Source: Oscillospiraceae bacterium (GTDB lineage Bacteria > Bacillota_A > Clostridia > Oscillospirales > Oscillospiraceae). Taken from it: a DNA stretch of 37,778 nucleotides. The position numbers were made by a program, and so were the translations under genes. The stretch covers positions 1-37,778 of the forward strand of contig JAFYAB010000030.1 of assembly GCA_017540945.1 (NCBI GenBank), in the 5' to 3' direction. The first letter of the stretch is position 1, and every line of letters starts with the position of its first letter. This document shows, piece after piece, positions 10,081 through 17,600 of this stretch. The notes below the pieces were generated by a model. The model made no database searches. It was not told where the DNA came from and was given only the letters and a program-made list of their open reading frames with translations.

Positions 10081-10773
10081 TCAATAGACTGCTTCGTTGA
10101 TCTTATAGCCCTTTCCCCACACAACCTTCAAATAGCGAGGTTCCGCGGGGTCCGTCTCTATTTTTTCCCGAATATGGCGTACATGGACCGCTACCGCATT
10201 TTCCGCGCCCATGGGAGCTTCGTTCCAAACACTGCGGTAAATCTCCTTCGGTGAATAGACCTTGCCGGCATTTTTCATCAACAAGGAGAGAATCTCATAT
10301 TCCAAAGGCGTCAGAGAAACCAGTTTATTTTCCACCAGAACGGTCTTTGTTGCGTCGTCCAGGACCAGCTTTCCGATCGTAATCTGACTGCTGCGAGGGG
10401 CTGCACCCAGCTGCAGATAACGTCTGAGCTGCGCCTTAACCCGGGCCATCAGCTCCACCGGATTGAAGGGTTTGGTCATGTAATCATCCGCGCCAATGTT
10501 GAGCCCGGCGATCTTGTCTGTGTCTTCCGCCTTCGCAGAGAGCAGGATCACAGGCACGTTCGACCATTCGCGAAGTTCAGATAGCGTGGAGATTCCGTCC
10601 TTTTCCGGCATGACAATATCCAGGATCACCAGTTGGATTTCATGACTACGCAGCAGATCCAGGCATTCTTTTCCGTTATAAGCGCAAAGCGTCTGATACC
10701 CCTCCGCGTTCAGGTAGATGCGAATTGAGGCCACCACTTCTCTGTCATCGTCACAAACAAGAATACGATTCAT
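10081..10773 (-). CDS. OmpR/PhoB-family response regulator, orphan
   Basis: 230 residues. The receiver domain (1-115) has the acidic pocket DDD at 8-10, phospho-acceptor Asp52 in LVILDIVMP, Ser79 and Lys101 in TKPF. The winged-helix output domain (about 130-228) ends in the usual VVWGKGYKI. It resembles VanR/WalR-type regulators. No kinase gene is adjacent, so it is an orphan here; the cytosolic kinase-like protein at 5047-6108 is a possible but unproven partner. The next gene downstream is a VanY-like M15 peptidase, a plausible target. ACGGAGGAA lies just before the start. Monocistronic, with its own promoter and terminator. Confidence 0.9.
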   Translation of the reverse strand: MNRILVCDDDREVVASIRIYLNAEGYQTLCAYNGKECLDLLRSHEIQLVILDIVMPEKDGISTLSELREWSNVPVILLSAKAEDTDKIAGLNIGADDYMTKPFNPVELMARVKAQLRRYLQLGAAPRSSQITIGKLVLDDATKTVLVENKLVSLTPLEYEILSLLMKNAGKVYSPKEIYRSVWNEAPMGAENAVAVHVRHIREKIETDPAEPRYLKVVWGKGYKINEAVY

Positions 10774-10814
10774 AGTTTCCTCCGTTGATTGTTTAAAGCT
10801 TTTCTTGAATTCTG

Positions 10815-10843
10815 ATTATAATTATCATAACACAGTATATCAA
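10815..10843 (-). promoter_or_regulatory. Promoter for response regulator
   Basis: Minus-strand TTGATA (10843-10838), 17-bp spacer and perfect TATAAT (10820-10815). Confidence 0.75.
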
Positions 10844-10924
10844 GAAATGAAATATTTTTTGATGATATTTAAGAAATTCTTAAAATAACAAGCAAAAACG
10901 GAAAGCAACAAGCCCGGCTGGGGC

Positions 10925-10953
10925 TTGCTTCCCGTCTATTTCTATTGTACAAT
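10925..10953 (+). promoter_or_regulatory. Promoter for trmO
   Basis: TTGCTT (10925-10930), 17-bp spacer, TACAAT (10948-10953). A CAAGCCC/GGGCTTG hairpin just upstream (10909-10927) overlaps the -35 box. Confidence 0.6.
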
Positions 10954-11006
10954 AGATTTCGAGAAAAGCAACCGAAATTTTTCGTACGATTTTTTGGAGG
11001 TCAGTC

Positions 11007-11696
11007 ATGGAGATTCATGAATTCAAAGTCCTGGCGCGGATCCGTTCAGATTTTCCGGAAAAATTCGGAATCCCCAGACAGAGCGGACTGGTAGATGGAC
11101 TGCGCGCTTTCATCGTCTTCGAGCCGGAGTTCCGAAATCCCGACGCCCTGCGGGGCATCGACGGATTCTCGCATTTATGGCTCATCTGGCAGTTTTCCCA
11201 GGCTGTCCGTGCCGACTGGTCCCCCACAGTCCGGCCGCCCCGTCTGGGCGGGAACGTTCGTCTTGGCGTGTTTGCCACACGTTCCCCCTTTCGGCCGAAT
11301 CCCATCGGCCTGTCCTGCGTCAAGCTGGAGGCGCTGCATTCGGATCATGCTTCGGGGCCTGTTTTGGAGGTATCCGGTGCAGATTTGCTGGACGGCACGC
11401 CGATTTATGACATCAAGCCCTATCTTCCCTATACCGACTGTCAGCCTGAGGCAAAAGGCGGCTTTGCCAAGGATGCGCCTCAGCCGTGTCTGACGGTTGA
11501 AATTCCCGCGGAGCTGATGGAAGCGTTTCCGGTGGAGAAACGCGACGCACTCATCGGCGTTCTGGAGCTGGACCCCAGGCCCTCCTACCATAACGATCCT
11601 GCCCGTGTTTATGGAATGCGCTTCGGCGGCTTCGAGCTGCGTTTTACTGTGGATGGAACAGTTCTGCACGTTCGGGAGCTCCTGCCCGGATCGTAG
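11007..11696 (+). CDS. trmO: tRNA t6A37 methyltransferase TrmO
   Basis: 229 residues of the TsaA/UPF0066 family, which uses S-adenosylmethionine to methylate N6-threonylcarbamoyladenosine at position 37 of ANN-reading tRNAs such as tRNA-Thr. The signature FATRSPFRPNPIGLSCV (about residues 89-105) is intact, as is the C-terminal LDPRPSYH...YGMRF segment. Length matches the bacterial enzyme. GGAGG lies about 7 nt before the start. It has its own promoter and is separated from the next gene by a separate consensus promoter. Confidence 0.93.
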   Translation: MEIHEFKVLARIRSDFPEKFGIPRQSGLVDGLRAFIVFEPEFRNPDALRGIDGFSHLWLIWQFSQAVRADWSPTVRPPRLGGNVRLGVFATRSPFRPNPIGLSCVKLEALHSDHASGPVLEVSGADLLDGTPIYDIKPYLPYTDCQPEAKGGFAKDAPQPCLTVEIPAELMEAFPVEKRDALIGVLELDPRPSYHNDPARVYGMRFGGFELRFTVDGTVLHVRELLPGS

Positions 11697-11723
11697 AACG
11701 GTGATTTTTTCCGCTTTTTCAGA

Positions 11724-11752
11724 TTGACAGCTTTTGTTTGAATTTGTATAAT
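11724..11752 (+). promoter_or_regulatory. Perfect consensus promoter for deaminase-mtnA operon
   Basis: TTGACA (11724-11729), exactly 17 bp, TATAAT (11747-11752). Both hexamers match the sigma-A consensus fully, suggesting strong housekeeping expression. Confidence 0.85.
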
Positions 11753-11784
11753 AGAAAAAATATAATTCGGAGAGGTGAAGCAAT

Positions 11785-13080
11785 ATGAAGCTGCTTCTTT
11801 CCCATGCTGATATTCTGACGCTGGAGAACGACGAATGGCTCACGCTGCACAACGCCTATCTTGGCGTCGAAGACGACACGATCTGCTATTTGTCCGAGCA
11901 GCCCGCAGATTTCCCCTTTGATCGTGAGATCGATCTGCGGGGAAAGCTGTTGATCCCCGGTCTGATCAACTGCCACTGTCATGCGCCCATGGTATTCCTC
12001 CGGGGCATCGGATCGGATCTGAACCTTCAGGATTGGCTCTATCACCACATTTTCCCGGCGGAGGCAAAATGGACTGATCGCGGGATCCGCATCGCCAGCG
12101 AGCTGGCGATCCTGGAGATGCTCTCCTGCGGCATTACCTCCTTTTCCGATATGTATTATCGAAACGCGAACACCATCGAAGCCCTGTGCGAAGCAGGCAT
12201 GAAGGCCAATATTTGCCGCTCCACCCAAGGCCGCCCTGAGCTGCCCTACGCGCAGAATCAGGACTGCAAGGAGGGCATCGCGCTCTTTGAGCAGTATCAC
12301 AACTACAACAACGGAAAAATCCGGGTTGATTTCTGCATCCACGCGGAGTATACCAACACCCCGGAAACCATCGCCGCCTACAGCGCCGCCTGTTACGAAC
12401 ACGGAGGACGGATGCATCTGCATCTGTCCGAGACGAAGCGGGAACAGATGGAGTGCGTGGCAAAATACGGTATGACTCCCACTGCCCTGTTTGAGAAGCT
12501 GGGAACCTTCAAGAATCCCACTACCGCTGCCCACTGCGTCTGGCTGACCCGTGAGGACATGGACATTCTTGCCGCCAATGGCGTGAGCCCTGTCCACTGT
12601 CCCTCCAGCAATATGAAAATCGGCAGCGGCTTCGCCCCGATCCAGCAGCTGCTTGAGCTGGGAATCAATGTCACCATCGGCACCGACGGAGCTGCCTCCA
12701 ACAACAACTTGAACATGCTGGAGGAGATGCATCTGGCGTCGGTGATCCATAACGGCTATACGGGGGATCCCACCGTCGTAAAGCCCGGCGACGTCCTGAA
12801 AATGGCCACGCGCAACGGCGCCAGGCTCCAGGGCCGTCTCGAAACTGGTGAGCTCAAGGTCGGTAAAAAAGCGGATATTGTCGCCATAGATTTCGATAAA
12901 CCCCATCTGATCCCGGCGCTGGACTATCCCGCCATGCTCTGCTATGCGGTACAGGGCAGCGACGTCTGCATGACCATGGTGGACGGCAGGATCCTCTATC
13001 GCGACGGCGAGTTCCTGACCCTGGACGCCGACCGGATCCGCGCCGCGTCGAGAGCCGCCCTGAAGGAGCTGTATCAATGA
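11785..13080 (+). CDS. mtaD: MTA/SAH deaminase (amidohydrolase)
   Basis: 431-residue TIM-barrel amidohydrolase of the methylthioadenosine/S-adenosylhomocysteine deaminase group. Metal and catalytic residues: His64 and His66 (NCHCHAP), His213 and Glu216 (HLHLSET), His250 (AHCVW) and Asp301 (GTDGAASNN). PGLINCHCHAPM and CPSSNMKIGSG are typical of this subgroup. It would convert MTA or SAH to the inosine form in the cytosol. The stop codon overlaps the start of the mtnA-like gene (ATGA), strengthening assignment to methylthio-nucleoside salvage. GGAGAGG precedes the start. A second amidohydrolase at 32974-34245 is a guanine deaminase and only distantly similar. Confidence 0.85.
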   Translation: MKLLLSHADILTLENDEWLTLHNAYLGVEDDTICYLSEQPADFPFDREIDLRGKLLIPGLINCHCHAPMVFLRGIGSDLNLQDWLYHHIFPAEAKWTDRGIRIASELAILEMLSCGITSFSDMYYRNANTIEALCEAGMKANICRSTQGRPELPYAQNQDCKEGIALFEQYHNYNNGKIRVDFCIHAEYTNTPETIAAYSAACYEHGGRMHLHLSETKREQMECVAKYGMTPTALFEKLGTFKNPTTAAHCVWLTREDMDILAANGVSPVHCPSSNMKIGSGFAPIQQLLELGINVTIGTDGAASNNNLNMLEEMHLASVIHNGYTGDPTVVKPGDVLKMATRNGARLQGRLETGELKVGKKADIVAIDFDKPHLIPALDYPAMLCYAVQGSDVCMTMVDGRILYRDGEFLTLDADRIRAASRAALKELYQ

Positions 13081-14162
13081 GCGCCGTGCTTCCCGATCCT
13101 CCCCGGGCGGACCATGATCTCCCTTTCATGCTGCGCTATGAGAATGTTGCCTGGTATGAAGACGGCGCGGTCCGGATCCTGGACCGCCGGATCTATCCGG
13201 CGGAGACTCGTTTTGTGATCTGCCGTACTCATCGGGAACTTGCCCAGGCCATTACGGAAATGGTGACCCAGAGCTGCGGACCCTTTACGGCTGCCGCCGC
13301 CGGCATGGCGTTGGCCGCCTGGGAGTGCCGGAATGCGAACGAGGAAAGGCGGCGTGAATACCTGAAAGAAGCTGCCAATACCATTTCTCACGCCCGTCCC
13401 ACCACGGTCGCCCGTATGGAGCGCATTACCGGCGGCTGCCTGGCCGCAGCGGAAACAGCGCTGAAAACCGGAAAGCCTGTCGATCAGGTCATCATGGATC
13501 ATCTGATCGCCTCCAACAATCTGCGATACGGCAAGGTTGCGAAGATGGCCGTATACCTGGTGGATCTGATTCCGGACAGAGGCAAGGTCATGACCCAATG
13601 CTTTGGGGAGACCATTGTGGGTATGATGCTGCGCGAAGCGAGATCGAGGGGAAAACAGCTTCGGATCTTCTGTCCGGAGACCCGCCCGTATTTCCAGGGC
13701 GCCCGGCTTACCGCCACGGTCTGTCAGCAGATGGGCTTCGATACCACCGTTATTACCGACAACATGCCCGCGTATGTCATGGAACGGGAGGGAATCGACA
13801 TCTTCACCTGCGCCGCGGACGCGATCTGTCTGGACGGTTCCGTGGTCAATAAGATCGGCACCTTCCAGATCGCCATCGCAGCCAAGTATTTGGGCGTTCC
13901 CTTCTATGTCTCCGGGATCCCTGACGCAAGCCATCCGGACCGCGGCTCCGTCCGCATCGAATCCAGAAACCCGGAATTCGTTTTACAGGCCATGGGGGTC
14001 CGTACCGCGGCGCCGGGAGTTCATGGGTATTATCCCTCGTTTGATATCACGCCGCCCGCTTTGATCTCTGGGGTCGTAACGGATCTGGGCATTTTCTCTC
14101 CCTGCAATCTGCCCCGGTATCTCCGGGAAGCAAACATCGGCCCCTATGAAATGGTGATCTGA
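13077..14162 (+). CDS. mtnA: MtnA-like methylthioribose-1-phosphate isomerase
   Basis: 361 residues of the MtnA/eIF2B-alpha family. Visible motifs: Cys175 in VMTQCFGET, aligning with the catalytic Cys of the usual LTHCN motif; ETRPYFQGARLTA (201-213); VITDNMPAYVM (225-235); and LDGSVVNKIGTFQIA (252-266). MtnA isomerises 5-methylthioribose-1-phosphate to the ribulose form in methionine salvage. Two features differ from textbook MtnA: the THCN context is changed, and the canonical NGDxANKIGT is DGSVVNKIGT, closer to ribose-1,5-bisphosphate isomerase. The exact substrate is therefore open. Coupling to an MTA/SAH deaminase by a 4-nt ATGA overlap favours a methylthio substrate. No phosphorylase gene that would link the two steps is in the window. 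Confidence 0.8.
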   Translation: MSAVLPDPPRADHDLPFMLRYENVAWYEDGAVRILDRRIYPAETRFVICRTHRELAQAITEMVTQSCGPFTAAAAGMALAAWECRNANEERRREYLKEAANTISHARPTTVARMERITGGCLAAAETALKTGKPVDQVIMDHLIASNNLRYGKVAKMAVYLVDLIPDRGKVMTQCFGETIVGMMLREARSRGKQLRIFCPETRPYFQGARLTATVCQQMGFDTTVITDNMPAYVMEREGIDIFTCAADAICLDGSVVNKIGTFQIAIAAKYLGVPFYVSGIPDASHPDRGSVRIESRNPEFVLQAMGVRTAAPGVHGYYPSFDITPPALISGVVTDLGIFSPCNLPRYLREANIGPYEMVI

Positions 14163-14218
14163 GCCCGGTTTGTCGGAGTCTTTTCAGAAAAATATTCTGA
14201 AATATTTTGATTTCCCTA

Positions 14219-14246
14219 TTTACAAAATCTGTTTTTATGCTATAAT
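14219..14246 (+). promoter_or_regulatory. Promoter for small surface protein
   Basis: TTTACA (14219-14224), 16-bp spacer, perfect TATAAT (14241-14246). Confidence 0.7.
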
Positions 14247-14301
14247 GTATGCGTAAATATATCTGTTGGATACATTTATAATTTTTGAGGAGGAATGTAT
14301 T

Positions 14302-14547
14302 ATGAGAAGATTGATCGCTCTTCTGCTGGTTGCTATCCTGGTCCTCTCCATGGCTACCGTTGTGTTTGCCAATACCGAGGAAACCAAGAGCCCCAGCCCC
14401 GAAGGCAGCACTGAGCCCAATCCTGATAAGCCTGTGGAGCCTGACTCTCCCTCTACCGGTGACTATTTCCTGATGCTTGTCCCCTTTATGGTGCTCGGTC
14501 TGGTTGGCGTCATCGTATCAACGAAAAAGCTGGTCAAGAACCATTGA
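14302..14547 (+). CDS. Small sortase-type (SPSTG) surface protein
   Basis: 81 residues. Signal peptide 1-23 (RRLIALLLVAILVLSMATVVFA), then a short Pro/Ser/Glu-rich segment (about 24-48), then SPSTG (49-53), a hydrophobic span (55-73) and a basic tail KKLVKNH. This is the layout of a sortase substrate; SPSTG fits the (S/P)PxTG class known for Clostridioides difficile sortase B rather than LPxTG. After removal of signal and tail the mature peptide would be only about 30 residues. GAGGAGG precedes the start at 14302; the frame is open from 14266 but nothing upstream has a ribosome binding site. No sortase gene lies in the window. Function unknown; it might be a wall-attached spacer or signalling peptide. 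Confidence 0.7.
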   Translation: MRRLIALLLVAILVLSMATVVFANTEETKSPSPEGSTEPNPDKPVEPDSPSTGDYFLMLVPFMVLGLVGVIVSTKKLVKNH

Positions 14548-14558
14548 TTCAGAAGCTG

Positions 14559-14587
14559 AAAAGCGGGCCGATAATCGGCCCGCTTTT
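14559..14587 (+). terminator. Terminator of small surface protein gene
   Basis: 13-bp stem AAAAGCGGGCCGA (14559-14571) with its complement (14575-14587), 3-nt loop, then CTTTTTT. Confidence 0.9.
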
Positions 14588-14604
14588 CTTTTTTCAGAAT
14601 ATCC

Positions 14605-14621
14605 CCCACGCTATGCGTGGG
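14605..14621. repeat. Short palindrome between two terminators
   Basis: CCCACGC-TAT-GCGTGGG, a perfect 7-bp hairpin not associated with either flanking gene end. It resembles REP-like or IS200/IS605-end hairpins. Confidence 0.4.
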
Positions 14622-14630
14622 TCTTTCTGC

Positions 14631-14663
14631 AAAAGGGCTGCCTCGCAAGGAGGCAGCCCTTTT
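14631..14663 (-). terminator. Terminator of the large protease gene
   Basis: 14-bp stem AAAAGGGCTGCCTC (14631-14644) with GAGGCAGCCCTTTT (14650-14663), 5-nt loop, 26 bp downstream of the protease stop on the minus strand. A-rich and T-rich flanks also allow plus-strand use. Confidence 0.85.
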
Positions 14664-14688
14664 TTATGGTGTTGCGGGGTCAGGCAGC

Positions 14689-17600
14689 TCAGGTGGTGTA
14701 GTAGGTGACGGTGCTGCCGGAGGTGGTGGTCTGTTTCCAGAAGTACAGGCCGGTGGGAACGGAACGGTTCACCATGAAGTAGTTGCTGCTGGAGAAGCTC
14801 AGGTAGGGATAACGGCTGCTGCCGGTGTTCTTGGCGGTGATGTTGCCGCTGCTGCAGCTGAGCGTCCAGCGGCAGTAGCTGGAGCTGTAAGAGCTCTGGC
14901 TGTATAGGTAGTTGCTCTTGTTTGCCAGATACGTGTTGGTGGAAGCGTTTTGGATGGTGTAGTAGGAGCCGGTCTTGGCGATATTCCAGACGTAGGCGTT
15001 GGTGACTCCCGTCATATAGCCGTCGGCATAGCTCATGCCGGTGTTGCTGTAGAGGACGGCGGAGCCATTGCTGGAGGACTCGTACTTGTTGTTGCCGGAG
15101 AGGCCCTTGAGCACGTAGAGGCTGGAGGTGTTGGTGCCGTAGGTGATAAGATAGCTGCCGGTCCAGTCGGAGGGCGCTGCGCTCAGGAGCTCATAGGCGG
15201 TCTCGCCGCCGGCGCCGGTCTCGGTGTAGGAGTAAAGCGCCTTCAGAGTGATATTGCCGGTGACCTTGTAGGAGCCGGTGAGAATGTTGCTCGGGGCGGT
15301 GGTGCTGTTGTTGACAGTCTCGGTGACCCAGCCCAGGAAGGTGTAGCCCTCGGGAGCACCTGCGGTGGGCAGGGTGATGTAGCTGTTGGCCTCAGCGCTC
15401 ATGGAAGCCACGGCGGCCACGCCGGCGGGCACGGTGAAGCTCACGGTATAGGTGGTGACGCCGGTGGCGGGCAGAGTGGTGTGGGTGCGGCTCAGCTCAG
15501 CATTGCAGCGGGTGCAGTAGGTCACGGTGTCGTAGCCGCCGTCCGTGGTCTCGGTGGGGGCCACATAGTTCTCCTGCACGGGCATACCGGCGTTGTGGCC
15601 CAGGGCGGCCACGGTCTTGTGGGTGCGGCTCAGCTCCTCGCCGCAGGTGGCGCAGTAGACGACCTCGTCATAGCTGCCGGCGGCGGTGCAGGTAGGAGCT
15701 GCGTAGTTCTCCTGCACGGCGGCCGCGGCGGTATGGGTGTGGGTGCTCTCGCCGATCACGGTGGTGTAGTAGGTGGCGCCGGTGCTGGTCTGCTTATAGA
15801 GCTTGATAACAGCGCCGGACTTGCTGGTGGTGTAGCGGACGGTGGAGCTGGAGGAATAGGACAGGTAGTAGTAGCCCTCGCTGTCCACCTTGTTGTCCAG
15901 ATACTGGTTGGAGGTGTAGGTCCAGGCCAGGCCGCTGGCGGTGGGAGCCAGGTACTCGGAGGAATCCAAGCCCATGTACTTGCCGACGGCTTCGTTGTAG
16001 AGGGTGTAGCCGTTGGTGCTGTTGCCGGAGGCGACCCACAGGACCTTGGGCAGGTTGGCGGAGCTGGCGGTCACGGTGTTGTCGCTGTTAACGGTGACGG
16101 CCACGGGGCTCAGATAGTGGCTGCTGGTGACGGCCGTGTTGCCCACTGCCTTGCCGCTGGTGCCGGAGATGGCGCCGGAGGCCACGAGGATGTACTTGCC
16201 GCCGTTCTCAAAGGCGTCGGCCAGCTGGTAGACGGTGTCGCCGCCGCTGCCCTCGGTGAAGGAGTACAGAGCGTACAGCGTGACGTTGGCGGCGGGGGTG
16301 TAGGAGCCGGTCAGGACGGTGGGCTTGACGGTGACGTTCTCACAGGCGGCGGTGACCCAGCCGACGAAGCTGTAGCCGTCGGGCGCGCCGGCGGTGGGCA
16401 GGGTGACGGAGCCGCCCGCAGCCACGGTCTGGCTGGCGGGAGCGGTCACAGCGGCGGGCACGGAGAAGCTCACGGTGTAGTAGACGGTGGGGCCGGTGGC
16501 GGGCAGGGTGGTATGGGTCCTGCTCAGCTCGGCATTGCAGCGGGTGCAGTAGGTCACGGTGTCGTAGCCGCCGTCAACGGTCTCGGTGGGGGCCACGTAG
16601 TTCTCCTGGACGGGAGAACCGGCGTTGTGGCCCAGGGCGGCCACGGTCTTGGTGGTGCGGCTCAGTTCCTCGCCGCAGGTGGCGCAGTAGACCACCTCGT
16701 CATAGCTGCCGGCGGCGGTGCAGCTGGGCGCCACGTAGTTCTCCTGCACGGCGGCCGCGGCGGTGTGGCTGTGGGTCGCGGAAGGATTGGTGTTGTAGTA
16801 GGTGGTGGATGCGGTGGTCTGCTTCCAGAGCTGGGTCTTGTTGGTGGTGTAGCCGCTGTTGATGACGAAGTAGCTGTTGGAGCCCTTCACCAGGTAGGGG
16901 TAGCTGGAGCTGGCGGCGTTGCTCAGCTTCATGCAGATGTTGTAGGTGTCGTACTCCAGACTCCAGACGCAGTAGCTGGAGGAATAGGAGGAACGGCTGT
17001 AGAGATAGCTGTTGTAGCTGCCCAGGTAGGTGCCGGTGGAGGCGTTCTTGAGGCTCCAGCCGCCGTCGGCGGAGGCAGCCTCGAAGATATAGGCGTTTCC
17101 GACGTTCTTAAGCACGCCGTTATCCAGAGTCATGCCGGTGGCAGAGAAGCTGGCGGCGCCGCCCGCGGAGGAGCTCTCATAGGAAGTGTTGCCGGAGAGG
17201 CCCTTCAGGACCAGCATGGAGCTGTCCTTGCCGCAAGTGACGACGTACTTGCCGGCCCAGTCAGTGATGGGCTCGGAGACGATCTCATAGACGATCTCGC
17301 CGCTGCCCTCGCTGCGGGTATAGAGGGCGTGGAGCGTGGCGTTGGCGGTGACGGTGTACTCCGCGCCGGGGGCGTAGTAGCTGGGCTTTTCGGTGGTCTC
17401 GGCCACGGTGGAGGCGGTCCAGCCCACGAAGGTATAGCCATCGACGGCAGTGGCTGTGCTTGGCAGATTGATGACGTCCTGGATGTAAGCGGTCGTGCTG
17501 CTCAGGGTGTTCCCCAACGCCTTGTAGGTCACGGTATACTGGGGCTTGGCTGCGAAGATGACCTTGACGGTGCAGTCGGAAGAGGCGTTGACGGTGATGA

